Source of the DNA: Chryseobacterium sp. Leaf201
GTDB lineage: Bacteria; Bacteroidota; Bacteroidia; Flavobacteriales; Weeksellaceae
Assembly (NCBI RefSeq): GCF_001421435.1
Contig: NZ_LMKA01000001.1
Span: forward strand, 130,385-194,384
Length of the DNA: 64,000 nt
Direction: 5' to 3'
In this document: positions 1 through 8,455 of the stretch, in pieces
How positions within the stretch are numbered: the first letter of the stretch is position 1
Layout: each line of letters opens with the position of its first letter
The notes under the pieces: generated by a model
The model's input: the letters and a program-made list of their open reading frames with translations, nothing else
What the model was told of the DNA's origin: nothing
Database searches by the model: none
Program-made: the position numbers and the translations under genes

Positions 1-33
1 TTTAACAGCATTCAGGCTATAATATACATTCAG

Positions 34-423
34 ATGATCAAAATAAAATTCAGTACAACCTATTTTCTGCTTACCCTTCTGCTTTTTATCACGGAGGTAT
101 TAATTGCCACAAAGTTAAAGGATATTTTCTTTGTAAGGGCCTATCTCGGGGATGTTATTGTCGTGATGCTGCTGTATACTTTCATCAAAAGTTTCCTTGT
201 CATTAACCGTAATGATCAGCTTATTGCAGGAATTTTTGTTTTTTCCTGTTTCATAGAACTTGCGCAGTACTTCAATATAGCTGAACGTTTAGGGTTCCGG
301 CCCGGCAGCCTTATGTATATTGTCATCGGGAATTCTTTTTCCTGGATTGATATTTTGTGTTATGCCGCCGGATGCCTGCTGATGTTTTTATTTTTAAAAG
401 TAAAAAGTAAAAAAATACATTGA
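34..423 (+). CDS. DUF2809 family small membrane protein
   Basis: A 129-residue hydrophobic protein with four or five likely membrane segments (roughly residues 7-25, 36-55, 62-80 and 103-122) and a lysine-rich C-terminus. The central stretch with ELAQYFNIAERLGFRPG followed by SWIDILCYAAGC is typical of the DUF2809 family, whose function is unknown. It ends directly against the convergent lipoprotein gene with no spacer. Only 33 bases upstream are visible, so promoter and operon context are unknown. Assignment rests on the recognised sequence pattern; no role is inferred. Confidence 0.75.
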   Translation: MIKIKFSTTYFLLTLLLFITEVLIATKLKDIFFVRAYLGDVIVVMLLYTFIKSFLVINRNDQLIAGIFVFSCFIELAQYFNIAERLGFRPGSLMYIVIGNSFSWIDILCYAAGCLLMFLFLKVKSKKIH

Positions 424-1338
424 TTATCTCCCGAAGCTGTCGTATTTATCCTCAGCATATTTGATGAAGCGGTTGAGCAGGGCTACATTTTCTTTTTCCA
501 TTGCTGAAAGGTCATTGTCTACATTATTTGAAATGGGGATATACCAATCTGTCTGCTCAAAGAAATTTCTGTAGGTAGCTTTTTTAAACGAGTAGCCATG
601 TCTGGCAAAAACCGAGTTTTTAATGATTTCCATATCTAATTTCCGTAGATTTTTAAGGTCTTTTTCGGTCAGCTTCTGTTTGGAAGCATTGATTTTAAAT
701 ACCGCATCAGAAGCAATCCTGTTTTTGGAGGCTGTATAACTTTCCGTCTTCCCGGTTTCTTCATCCGTATATTTCTCAACAAAATTTTTCGGATTTTCCC
801 AGTCGATCAGGTCATTATCCGGGCTCAGCATAAAGTTCGGGTTGTAAGCAAACTCCTTTCTTACCAGTCTCACCAGCTTTGAAGGTGCTTTTACCGCAGA
901 TTTATTAAATGCATTCCAGTTTCCCGTAAGGCTGTCATTGTTTAATGTAACCTCGAACCTTCCGTCCGTTTTATCATTGCCCGGCTCATCCAGCACAAAA
1001 GATTTTGTTGTTTCATTAAAGATCCCTCGGAAGGGCCTCTGGTTTCCGTCTACGATGCTTTGTCCGTAAACACTGTCTCTGGTAATCCTGTTGATTTTCA
1101 AAGAAATTTTCTTGAATACTTCACCTTCATATTCTTCACCTATTTCAGGGATGATGATCTCTTTTCCGGCAAAATCGCCCATGTAAATGCCGTAGTATTC
1201 CTTGTAAATTTCAGGAGCCACCACAGAGTCTTTTTTTGCTGAAAGGCTTTTTGAAGAGGTATCTGCCGGTGAATCTTTTTTGCAGCTTATTACGCTGGCC
1301 GTCAGTAATCCGGCTAATGCTAATGGTACAATTTTCAT
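424..1338 (-). CDS. YARHG-domain lipoprotein
   Basis: A 304-residue secreted lipoprotein. The N-terminus is a lipoprotein signal with lipobox ASVISC (Cys19) followed by KKD. The C-terminal 80 residues form a YARHG domain: the FARHGYSF signature lies near residue 244, with FFEQTDWYIP after it. This extracellular domain is common in Bacteroidota and has no defined enzymatic role. The middle part is probably a beta-rich envelope domain. The gene overlaps the upstream DUF2306 gene by four bases (ATGA), so the two are co-transcribed and translationally coupled. Confidence 0.8.
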   Translation of the reverse strand: MKIVPLALAGLLTASVISCKKDSPADTSSKSLSAKKDSVVAPEIYKEYYGIYMGDFAGKEIIIPEIGEEYEGEVFKKISLKINRITRDSVYGQSIVDGNQRPFRGIFNETTKSFVLDEPGNDKTDGRFEVTLNNDSLTGNWNAFNKSAVKAPSKLVRLVRKEFAYNPNFMLSPDNDLIDWENPKNFVEKYTDEETGKTESYTASKNRIASDAVFKINASKQKLTEKDLKNLRKLDMEIIKNSVFARHGYSFKKATYRNFFEQTDWYIPISNNVDNDLSAMEKENVALLNRFIKYAEDKYDSFGR

Positions 1339-1973
1339 ATCTGTTTTTTTGTGATTAAGTATTCAATTAATAATATATTCGGAATCCAGCCCAGCCATGC
1401 AATAATCTGATAAACATCCATCGGATTCGGATGGAATAAATATACAATAATTACCTTCCACATTCTTAGGGTGATTGCAGATAATGTAAGGGCAAAGCTC
1501 CGCCACATCCACTGTTTATGTTCCTTAAACTTTTTCTGCTTTGCAAGCTGATAGGCTTTAAAGGTTGAAAACCACCACATACATCCCAGAATAACGAAAG
1601 AAATTTTCGATAAGATTCCGCCATTGGCGAAAATCCCCATGTAAATTCCGGATGGTGCTGCAAGAATTAAGATGAGAAAAATATAAATTTTCCCTGCGTT
1701 TTTATGGAAATTTTTTAATCCGAAATTTTTTCTGAGCATGGCTGAAAATCCGCACAGCAAAACAAAAATACTGGTATAAACGTGAGTGTAGAAAAAATAA
1801 AGATACTCCGGCCGCTGCCCGATTTCTGTCTGTTTGATCATTAAAAAGCTTACATCCGTTTTTAAAGGAATATATTCTAATGTGATTTTCAGCATCAGCC
1901 AAAAGAAATATCCGAACCCGATGATTAAAAGGGTTTTAAGTGTGTTTGGAATATTTTTTTTAGCTAAAAGCAT
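1335..1973 (-). CDS. DUF2306 family membrane protein
   Basis: A 212-residue integral membrane protein with about six hydrophobic segments. HKNAGKIYIFLIL and the KEHKQWMWRSFALTLSAITLR stretch, with paired His and Arg residues in the membrane, match the DUF2306 family (predicted heme- or quinone-related membrane proteins; function not established). It is the first gene of a two-gene operon with the YARHG lipoprotein, overlapping it by ATGA. Its start lies about 120 bases from the end of the next gene upstream, leaving room for a promoter; no clear TAnnTTTG box was seen there. Confidence 0.75.
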   Translation of the reverse strand: MLLAKKNIPNTLKTLLIIGFGYFFWLMLKITLEYIPLKTDVSFLMIKQTEIGQRPEYLYFFYTHVYTSIFVLLCGFSAMLRKNFGLKNFHKNAGKIYIFLILILAAPSGIYMGIFANGGILSKISFVILGCMWWFSTFKAYQLAKQKKFKEHKQWMWRSFALTLSAITLRMWKVIIVYLFHPNPMDVYQIIAWLGWIPNILLIEYLITKKQI

Positions 1974-2093
1974 TTTAACTGTTTGTATTCATTACCATAA
2001 ATTTACATCGGGTTTGTCATTTCTGATGAAGCAAGAATCTAAGTTGTAATAATTAAGATTTTTACTCCATTTGTTTCGTTCTGAATGACCGGT

Positions 2094-3296
2094 TTATAAA
2101 TTATTTAAATTCTGCGCAATCAGCCATGCCTCACTCCAACACGCCTGGAAATTAAAGCCGCCCGTAACCGCATCAATATTTAAAACTTCCCCGGCAACGT
2201 AAAAATCAGGTAAAATTTTTGAAGCCATGTTTTTAAAGTTAATTTCCTTTAAATCAATGCCTCCGGCGGTTACAAACTCATCTTTAAAAGTCGATTTCCC
2301 GGTTACCCGGAATTTCTTTCTGCATACGTTTTCAAGAATAGTCTGCATTTCCTTTCCTGAAAGCTGTGCCACCTGTTTATTCAAATCAACCTTTGAAACT
2401 TCCAGAATCCTTTGCCAAAAACGGTTTGTGATATCAAATATTTTTGACTGCCCGATGGTTTTTTTCGGATTCGACTGCCTGAAATGCTGGAATAATTCTT
2501 CCGCATCATCCATATCTTTGGAAATAAAATTGACTTCAATTTCAAAGTTATATTTTGCTTTCGCCAGGTTGATCGCTTCCCATGCCGAAATTTTCAGAAT
2601 CGCGGGACCTGAAAGTCCCCAATGTGTAATTAACAGCGGTCCGCTTTCTTCCGTTTTTAAGGCCGGAATGGATGTTTCCGCCATTTCAAAGCTTGTTCCG
2701 GCAAGATCATTCAGCAAGTCATCTTTAATATTGAAGGTGAAAAGTGACGGAACCAGATCAATGATTTTATGGCCTAAATTTTCAATCATTTTCAGTGATT
2801 TCGGGGAACTTCCGGTTGCATAGATCACAAAATCAGCCTCAAAATCGCCCAGGCTGGTTTTAATGATATATTTCCCGGCTGATTTTTCAATTTCCTTAAC
2901 GGAGCACTTCGTCTTTACCTCAACATTTTTCTGTTGGATTTCCTGCAATAAAGTATTGATAATGGTCTGTGAAGAATTGCTTTCAGGGAAAACCCGGTTG
3001 TCATTTTCTATTTTCAAAGGCACGTTGCGCTGCTCAAACCAATCCATGGTATCACCCGGCTGGAATTTGGTAAAAACACTTAACAGTTCCTTGTTTCCAC
3101 GGGGATAGAACTGAACCAGTTCCCGCGGATCAAAGCAGGCATGGGTTACATTGCAGCGGCCTCCCCCGGAAATTTTAACTTTCTGAAGGACATCCGAATT
3201 CTGTTCGAGAATCGTAATTTTATATTTTGTTTCGTCAAGGTTGGCTGCACAGAAAAAGCCTGATGCACCGCCCCCGATAATGATAATTTGCTTCAT
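2094..3296 (-). CDS. BaiN/HI0933-family FAD-dependent oxidoreductase
   Basis: A 400-residue flavoprotein of the HI0933/BaiN family. The N-terminus has the dinucleotide motif IIIGGGASGFFCA (residues 4-16), followed by the family signature KVKISGGGRCNVTHA around residues 40-54. The C-terminus carries FYVAGEVLNIDAVTGGFNFQ, the second FAD-contact motif of the family. Length is normal. Characterised relatives reduce bile-acid intermediates or act as general NAD(P)/FAD dehydrogenases; the substrate here is unknown. It is a single gene, divergent from the thioesterase gene, with a -7 box (CAAAACTA on the plus strand) about 34 bases upstream of the start. Confidence 0.88.
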   Translation of the reverse strand: MKQIIIIGGGASGFFCAANLDETKYKITILEQNSDVLQKVKISGGGRCNVTHACFDPRELVQFYPRGNKELLSVFTKFQPGDTMDWFEQRNVPLKIENDNRVFPESNSSQTIINTLLQEIQQKNVEVKTKCSVKEIEKSAGKYIIKTSLGDFEADFVIYATGSSPKSLKMIENLGHKIIDLVPSLFTFNIKDDLLNDLAGTSFEMAETSIPALKTEESGPLLITHWGLSGPAILKISAWEAINLAKAKYNFEIEVNFISKDMDDAEELFQHFRQSNPKKTIGQSKIFDITNRFWQRILEVSKVDLNKQVAQLSGKEMQTILENVCRKKFRVTGKSTFKDEFVTAGGIDLKEINFKNMASKILPDFYVAGEVLNIDAVTGGFNFQACWSEAWLIAQNLNNL

Positions 3297-3329
3297 AGTC
3301 TTTTAATCTTATGCTCAAGATTATTTTTG

Positions 3330-3337
3330 CAAAACTA
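3330..3337 (-). promoter_or_regulatory. -7 promoter box of the BaiN-like gene
   Basis: The minus strand reads TAGTTTTG, a full match to the Bacteroidota -7 consensus TAnnTTTG, 34 bases upstream of the flavoprotein start codon. No good -33 TTG is visible at the usual 17-23 base spacing. Confidence 0.45.
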
Positions 3338-3408
3338 CAATTTTTATAAACCATCTTATTTGAGTAATTTTGAAGAATATAATTTAATGATACTAAACAG
3401 ATTTCTAA

Positions 3409-3900
3409 ATGATATTTTACCATAAATTCGAAGTACGCTGGAGCGATCTTGATGCCAACAAACATTTGGCAAATTCATCGTATGTACAATATTGCGCACA
3501 GACCAGAATGGCTTTTATGAAGCAGGAAAAAATGGGTGTTACCCAGATGAGCCGATGGGGAATAGGTCCGGTGATCATGCATGAAAGATTTTCTTTTTTC
3601 AAGGAAATATTTGCAGATCAGACCGTTATTGTAAGCCTGGAAATTGATGGCTGTGCGGAAGACTGTTCCGTTTATCGTTTCGTGCACAAATTTTATACGC
3701 CTGAAGGGGAGCATTGTGCCACCGCAGAAGCAACGGGAGTATGGATTGATACGATGCTGAGAAAGATGACCACGCCGCCGGAAGATGTGGTAGAAGCAAT
3801 GAATAAATATAAATCCCCGGAAACCGTAGTTTTAACAAGGGAGGATTTCAAAAAACTTCCTTTCCGCCCGGAAAATATTGATCCGGCAAAACTTAACTAA
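3409..3900 (+). CDS. Acyl-CoA thioesterase (hotdog fold, 4HBT family)
   Basis: A 163-residue single hotdog-fold protein. The active-site motif RWSDLDANKHLANSSYVQY (residues 8-26) matches 4-hydroxybenzoyl-CoA thioesterase-type enzymes, with the Asp and the helix beginning NSSYVQY. It probably hydrolyses acyl-CoA thioesters in the cytoplasm; chain preference cannot be read from sequence. It lies 80 bases upstream of thiL on the same strand, so the two may share a transcript, though no functional link is evident. Confidence 0.85.
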   Translation: MIFYHKFEVRWSDLDANKHLANSSYVQYCAQTRMAFMKQEKMGVTQMSRWGIGPVIMHERFSFFKEIFADQTVIVSLEIDGCAEDCSVYRFVHKFYTPEGEHCATAEATGVWIDTMLRKMTTPPEDVVEAMNKYKSPETVVLTREDFKKLPFRPENIDPAKLN

Positions 3901-3980
3901 TTATGATAGGAGATAAATGACTTATAATAAACTTTTAAAATCATTTGTCGCCGATCAATCATTACTTATAATTAAAAGAT

Positions 3981-5042
3981 ATGTTTGAAGATAAAGAACC
4001 GGAATTAACACCGATTTCAAAATTAGGGGAATTCGGACTGATAAAACATCTGACAGAGCATTTTCCGTTAGCCAACGGATCTTCTGAGCTTGGGGTGGGA
4101 GACGATGCAGCTGTTATCAATCCTGGAAATAAAAAAGTAATCCTTACCACCGATGTTTTGGCAGAAGGGGTACATTTCAATTTAGGTTACGTGCCGTTGA
4201 AACACCTGGGGTATAAAGCTGTTGTGGTGAACCTGAGTGATATTGCAGCAATGAATGCAACGCCGACACAGATTTTAGTTTCCCTGGCGGTTTCCAACCG
4301 TTTTCCGGTGGAAGCGATGGAAGAGATCTATGCCGGAATCCAGACGGCCTGCAAAAGGTATAAGGTTGACTTAATTGGTGGAGATACAACGAGTTCCAAT
4401 GCCGGACTGGTGATGAGCATTACTGCTATCGGACTTGAAAATGACGAAAATATTGTGAAAAGAAGTACCGCAAAACCAAATGACCTTCTTGTGGTAACCG
4501 GGGATTTAGGCGGAGCATATATGGGACTTCAGATCTTAGAAAGGGAGCACGCGGTGTTCTTGGCCGATCCGAATATGCAGCCTGAAATGGAAGGCTACGA
4601 TTATATTCTGGAAAGACAGTTGAAGCCGGAAGCAAGAACCGATGTAAAAGCAATTTTAGAACAACTTGATATTAAACCGACTTCGATGATTGATGTTTCA
4701 GACGGACTTGCTTCGGAAATCCTGCATCTTTCTGACCAGTCACAGGTTGGATTCAGGCTGTATGAAGAGAAAGTTCCGATGGATAATCTGACGATTACAA
4801 CGGCAGATGAATTTAATTTAAATCCGGTAATGGCCGCTTTAAGCGGAGGTGAAGATTATGAACTGCTGTTCACCATTTCTCCGAATGATTTCGATAAAAT
4901 GAAAAACCACCCTGATTTTACGATTATCGGCCACGCCGTTGAGAAAGAAGAAGGAAACTTTATGGTAGCCAGGGGCTCTAATCAATTGGTTGCTTTAACC
5001 GCGCAAGGCTGGGATGCTTTTCTTGGAAATCAGCAAGGATAG
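3981..5042 (+). CDS. thiL: Thiamine-phosphate kinase
   Basis: A 353-residue ThiL, which phosphorylates thiamine monophosphate to the active cofactor thiamine diphosphate using ATP. The PurM/AIR-synthase-like fold is shown by GDDAAV (residues 40-45), TTDVLAEGVHF (56-66), GGDTTSS (133-139) and DVSDGL (238-243), which build the Mg-ATP and substrate sites. The extra N-terminal residues before SKLGEF are usual in Bacteroidota. No TPP riboswitch is visible upstream. A strong hairpin terminator follows within 40 bases. Confidence 0.93.
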   Translation: MFEDKEPELTPISKLGEFGLIKHLTEHFPLANGSSELGVGDDAAVINPGNKKVILTTDVLAEGVHFNLGYVPLKHLGYKAVVVNLSDIAAMNATPTQILVSLAVSNRFPVEAMEEIYAGIQTACKRYKVDLIGGDTTSSNAGLVMSITAIGLENDENIVKRSTAKPNDLLVVTGDLGGAYMGLQILEREHAVFLADPNMQPEMEGYDYILERQLKPEARTDVKAILEQLDIKPTSMIDVSDGLASEILHLSDQSQVGFRLYEEKVPMDNLTITTADEFNLNPVMAALSGGEDYELLFTISPNDFDKMKNHPDFTIIGHAVEKEEGNFMVARGSNQLVALTAQGWDAFLGNQQG

Positions 5043-5075
5043 AATAAATAAATAAGTAAGGATTATAAAGAAATA

Positions 5076-5116
5076 AACCCCTGTCAGCGATTAAATTCTG
5101 ACAGGGGTTATTATTT
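5076..5116. terminator. Bidirectional terminator between thiL and the bacteriocin-like gene
   Basis: A perfect 12-bp inverted repeat (AACCCCTGTCAG at 5076-5087 and its complement at 5098-5109) has T-rich DNA on both sides. It sits between the convergent thiL and bacteriocin-like genes and can end both transcripts. Confidence 0.8.
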
Positions 5117-5363
5117 AGTAAGGCTGCTGATCAGTACATCTTGGATCTCCGGGAGGGCAATTTCCACCTCCGCCACCACCCGGGCCGCCGCCTACAGCAA
5201 CACAGGATCCTGGATTTCCGTCATCATTCATTTCGCATGCTTTTCCATAAGCACATTCACAGTCTGTCCAGCAATAAGCAGAATCCCCGTTGCTGTGACA
5301 GCTATCTATTCCGCCGAGAATGGTGGATAAATCTTTTCTGAAAAGTTTTTTGATATTTTTCAT
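5115..5363 (-). CDS. Double-glycine leader bacteriocin-like peptide
   Basis: An 82-residue precursor. The N-terminus MKNIKKLFRKDLSTILGG is a double-glycine leader with the GG at residues 17-18, where C39-peptidase ABC exporters cut. The mature part has eight cysteines, a glycine run near residues 58-67 and a polar C-terminus with NCPPGDPRC. Short peptides of this layout are abundant in Chryseobacterium and are named bacteriocin-like by homology of the leader only; killing activity is unproven. No exporter or immunity gene is adjacent. The cysteines suggest disulfides or other modification after export. Confidence 0.75.
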   Translation of the reverse strand: MKNIKKLFRKDLSTILGGIDSCHSNGDSAYCWTDCECAYGKACEMNDDGNPGSCVAVGGGPGGGGGGNCPPGDPRCTDQQPY

Positions 5364-5463
5364 GAGTTAAAATTTTGTGGTTTGCATTGTTGAATATAAT
5401 AAAATTATCAATAGAATAACTATATTAGTGGGAATAATTTATATATTGAGTGGGATTCATGAA

Positions 5464-5489
5464 AAAAGCCTGGCAGATACCGGGCTTTT
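5464..5489 (-). terminator. Terminator of pepT
   Basis: An inverted repeat AAAAGCCTGG / CCGGGCTTTT with a six-base loop, followed on the minus strand by a T run. It lies 40 bases downstream of the pepT stop codon. Confidence 0.7.
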
Positions 5490-5529
5490 CTATATATGAT
5501 ACGTTAATTTTATAATGAATAGGTTATCA

Positions 5530-6777
5530 TTATTTTTTAACAATATTAATAATCACCTCAACGGCTTTCTCCATGCTTTCCAGTGCTACATATTCATACG
5601 GTCCGTGGAAATTCATGCCGCCGGCAAAAATATTCGGGCAAGGTAATCCCATATAGGATAATTGCGCTCCGTCTGTTCCTCCTCTGATTGCTTTGATTTT
5701 AGGCTCGATTCCTGCTTCTTTCATGGCTTCTGCGGCAATATCAATGATGTGCATTTTGCCTTCAAACTGCTGCTTCATGTTTCTGTACTGCTCTTTAATC
5801 TCCACTTCGGCCGTTCCTTTGCCGTGTTTTTGATTAAACTCCGCTACTTTTTCTTCCATGAATTTTTTTCTTGCTTCAAATTTATCAGCATCGTGGTCAC
5901 GGATGATGTACTGAAGTTTAGCCTCGGAAATATCAGCATTTAGGTCCATTAAATGATAAAATCCGTCAAAACCTTTCGTGGTAGCCGGCGTTTCATCAGC
6001 CGGAAGCATCTGGGCAAATTCTGAAGCTAAAAGAGCTGCATTTACCATTTTTCCGTAAGCATAACCCGGATGAACACTCAAACCATGGATTTTCACAACA
6101 GCGCCTGCCGCGTTGAAGTTTTCATATTCCAGTTCTCCCACTTCACTTCCGTCCATGGTATAGGCAAATTCTGCCCCGAATTTGGCAACATCGAATTTAT
6201 GTGCACCTCTTCCGATTTCTTCATCGGGCGTAAATCCTACAGCAATTCTTCCATGCTTGATTTCCGGGTGGGCAATCAGGTATTCTGCGGCCGTTACAAT
6301 TTCTGCGCAGCCGGCTTTATCATCAGCGCCGAGAAGCGTGTTTCCGTCTGTTGTAATTAATGTCTGGCCGGTATATTGTTTTAAACTTTCAAATTTTGAA
6401 GGCGATAAAGTAAATCCTGTAGCCTGATTCAGAAGCAGGTCATTCCCGTCATAATTTTCCCAAACCTGAGGCCTGACATTTTCCCCGCTGAAATCCGGCG
6501 AAGTATCATAATGCGAAATAAATCCAATTGTAGGCCGGTCATTATTTTCAAGGTTTGAAGGGACGTAGCCCATGATATAACCGTTATCATCAATTGAAAC
6601 ATCCTCCAGGCCGATGGTTCTTAATTCTTCAAACATATGTTTTGCGATGTCCCACTGTCTTTCTGTAGAAGGGGTTGCTTCACTTTCTGCATCGCTGGTC
6701 GAATATATTTTTACGTAAGTAAGAAAACGGTTCAGTAACTTTTCTTTCCATAGTTGGTTAAATTCTATTGCGCTCAT
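5530..6777 (-). CDS. pepT: Peptidase T (tripeptide aminopeptidase)
   Basis: A 415-residue M20-family zinc metallopeptidase that removes N-terminal residues from tripeptides in the cytoplasm. Metal and catalytic motifs are visible: SHYDTSPD near the N-terminal third, LLGADDKAG, and TPDEEIGRGAHKFD with the catalytic Glu pair. The C-terminal IRGGTDGAQLSYMGLPCPN is the last metal-binding region. I chose ATG at 6777 (MSAIEFNQLW). A longer frame starting 14 codons upstream is unlikely, because a -7 box (TATATTTG on the minus strand, 6797-6804) would fall inside it. Confidence 0.93.
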   Translation of the reverse strand: MSAIEFNQLWKEKLLNRFLTYVKIYSTSDAESEATPSTERQWDIAKHMFEELRTIGLEDVSIDDNGYIMGYVPSNLENNDRPTIGFISHYDTSPDFSGENVRPQVWENYDGNDLLLNQATGFTLSPSKFESLKQYTGQTLITTDGNTLLGADDKAGCAEIVTAAEYLIAHPEIKHGRIAVGFTPDEEIGRGAHKFDVAKFGAEFAYTMDGSEVGELEYENFNAAGAVVKIHGLSVHPGYAYGKMVNAALLASEFAQMLPADETPATTKGFDGFYHLMDLNADISEAKLQYIIRDHDADKFEARKKFMEEKVAEFNQKHGKGTAEVEIKEQYRNMKQQFEGKMHIIDIAAEAMKEAGIEPKIKAIRGGTDGAQLSYMGLPCPNIFAGGMNFHGPYEYVALESMEKAVEVIINIVKK

Positions 6778-6796
6778 TATTCTTATAAATTTTATG

Positions 6797-6804
6797 CAAA
6801 TATA
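6797..6804 (-). promoter_or_regulatory. -7 promoter box of pepT; fixes the start codon
   Basis: The minus strand reads TATATTTG (TAnnTTTG consensus) 20 bases upstream of the 6777 ATG. It lies downstream of the alternative upstream ATG at 6819, which therefore would not be on the transcript. Confidence 0.5.
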
Positions 6805-7042
6805 CAATGTAATTTTCATAAGCGATGGGATCGCCGAAGGGTGTTCTTATTTCCGGTGATCTGGCTATTATGTTTCAGGCATCAAAAGAATTATAAATTG
6901 TGGTGATCAAATTCTGAAGCCAGATCATCAGTTCTATTTTATTGTCTGATATTATTTCAGAACGTGCTTATATTCCTCACCCGGTATAAAGTATCCGGCA
7001 TCTTGATATCCGGCATTGAATTTTTAAATCGGATATAAAAGA

Positions 7043-7109
7043 TTGAGAATCAAAATAATGTTACCTTTGTTCAGTGCATAAACTAAATTGTTTAGTTTTA
7101 TTATATTTG
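7043..7109 (+). promoter_or_regulatory. Promoter/operator region of the HMG-CoA lyase gene
   Basis: The 351-base gap between pepT and the lyase gene ends in a compact control region. It has two TAnnTTTG boxes, TACCTTTG (7062-7069, with TTG at 7043-7045) and TATATTTG (7102-7109). Between them is a perfect palindrome, AAACTAAA-TTG-TTTAGTTT (7080-7098). The palindrome is the size of a dimeric repressor site, for example of the TetR type. The rest of the gap (6805-7040) shows nothing recognisable. Confidence 0.45.
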
Positions 7110-7128
7110 AAAAAATCAAAAAGTAAAA

Positions 7129-7977
7129 ATGTTTCTTACTGAATGTCCACGAGATGCCATGCAGGGTTGGGGAGAATTTATCCCCACAAATCAAAAAATA
7201 GACTACATCAATTCTTTAATGGATGTGGGTTTTGATGTCCTGGATTGCCTGAGCTTCGTATCTCCCAAAGCAATTCCCCAGATGGCTGATTCTGCTGAAG
7301 TAGCCGAAAATATAGATAAATCGCGTTCTAACACGAAAGTTTCCGCCATTGTAGCCAATTACAGAGGGGCGGAGAAAGCGCTGAAACATCAGTCGGTGGA
7401 TGTGATCGGGTTCCCGTTTTCCATTTCCGAAACCTTCCAGCACAGGAATACCAACAAAAGCCAGGAAGAGGCTTTTGGTGAGACGGTTAAAATGCTGGAG
7501 CTTGTGAAACAGGAAGGGCGGCAGCTGAATATTTACTTTTCCATGGCATTCGGAAATCCGTACGGTGAAATGTGGAAATGGGAAGATGTGGATTTCTGGG
7601 CACAGCGGTTTTCAGAAATAGGCGTTAAAGATGTTTTACTGTCTGATACCACAGGAGTTGCCACACCGGAAAGCATTGCTCTGCTGTTTGAAAAAATACC
7701 TTCAAAATATCCTGATATCAATTTCGGGGGACATTTCCATAACCGTTATGAAGATTCCTATTCAAAATTAAAGGCGGCGTATGACCAGGGCTGTACAAGA
7801 TTCGACAGTGCCATTAAAGGGATCGGAGGCTGCCCGATGGCAAAAGACGACCTGGTTGGCAATATGCCTACGGAACAGGTGATTAATTTTATGAGCGTAG
7901 AAAAAGCGGAACACAAATTGAATCTGTTAAACTTTGAAAGTTCTTACAATAAAGCAAAAGATATCTTTCATTTTTAA
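7129..7977 (+). CDS. mvaB: Hydroxymethylglutaryl-CoA lyase
   Basis: A 282-residue TIM-barrel lyase of the HMGL-like family that splits HMG-CoA into acetoacetate and acetyl-CoA, the last step of leucine breakdown. The N-terminal TECPRDAMQGW is the metal-binding first strand. GGHFHNRYEDS carries the metal His pair, and IKGIGGCPMAKDDLVGN is the signature loop with the catalytic Cys. Length is slightly short but complete. The gene follows a palindromic operator and is 30 bases upstream of an OsmC gene on the same strand. Confidence 0.88.
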   Translation: MFLTECPRDAMQGWGEFIPTNQKIDYINSLMDVGFDVLDCLSFVSPKAIPQMADSAEVAENIDKSRSNTKVSAIVANYRGAEKALKHQSVDVIGFPFSISETFQHRNTNKSQEEAFGETVKMLELVKQEGRQLNIYFSMAFGNPYGEMWKWEDVDFWAQRFSEIGVKDVLLSDTTGVATPESIALLFEKIPSKYPDINFGGHFHNRYEDSYSKLKAAYDQGCTRFDSAIKGIGGCPMAKDDLVGNMPTEQVINFMSVEKAEHKLNLLNFESSYNKAKDIFHF

Positions 7978-8007
7978 AAAACAGGTCTTTTTTTAAACTT
8001 AAATATT

Positions 8008-8409
8008 ATGACATCAAAAATAACATACATCGGCGGACTGAGGTGTTCAGCAGAACATTTACAGTCCGGAACCGTCATTGAAAGTGATGCGCCGACAGAC
8101 AATCACGGGAAAGGAGAAAAATTCTCACCTACAGATTTATGTGCAACCTCTCTGGCAGAATGTGCACTGACTACAGTTGCTATTCTGGGTAAAGACAGAA
8201 ATATAAATATCGACGGCGCGTACTGCACGCTGCAGAAAATTATGAAAACCGAACCGAGAAGAATTGGCGAGATCGTTTGTAATTTTGTGTTTCCGGGTAC
8301 TTTTTCAGACGCACAAAAGGCATTTATTGAAGAAACCGTTCACAATTGCCCGGTTTCAAGGAGCCTTCATCCGGATCTGGTACAGACCATGATTTTTATA
8401 TACCAATAG
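8008..8409 (+). CDS. OsmC family protein
   Basis: A 133-residue OsmC/Ohr-fold protein. The two conserved redox cysteines are visible as Cys52 in SLAECALTTVAIL and Cys114 in HNCPVSRSL, the arrangement of thiol peroxidases that reduce organic hydroperoxides. Characterised family members act in the cytoplasm; the reductant here is unknown. It is probably co-transcribed with the HMG-CoA lyase gene 30 bases upstream and ends at a strong hairpin terminator. Confidence 0.87.
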   Translation: MTSKITYIGGLRCSAEHLQSGTVIESDAPTDNHGKGEKFSPTDLCATSLAECALTTVAILGKDRNINIDGAYCTLQKIMKTEPRRIGEIVCNFVFPGTFSDAQKAFIEETVHNCPVSRSLHPDLVQTMIFIYQ

Positions 8410-8410
8410 A

Positions 8411-8440
8411 AAAACCGCAGAAATCTCTGCGGTTTTTTAT
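8411..8440. terminator. Bidirectional terminator between osmC and sufT
   Basis: Stem AAAACCGCAGA / TCTGCGGTTTT with a four-base loop, then a T run on the plus strand and a T-rich end on the minus strand. It sits between two convergent transcripts. Confidence 0.85.
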
Positions 8441-8455
8441 TTTTAAAATCTGAAT

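Noticed and set aside
2227-2823. 198-codon plus-strand open frame
   Set aside because: It lies entirely inside the BaiN-like flavoprotein gene, which has all family motifs on the other strand.
3901-3980. Possible TPP riboswitch before thiL
   Set aside because: The 80-base spacer is too short and lacks the conserved thi-box sequences.
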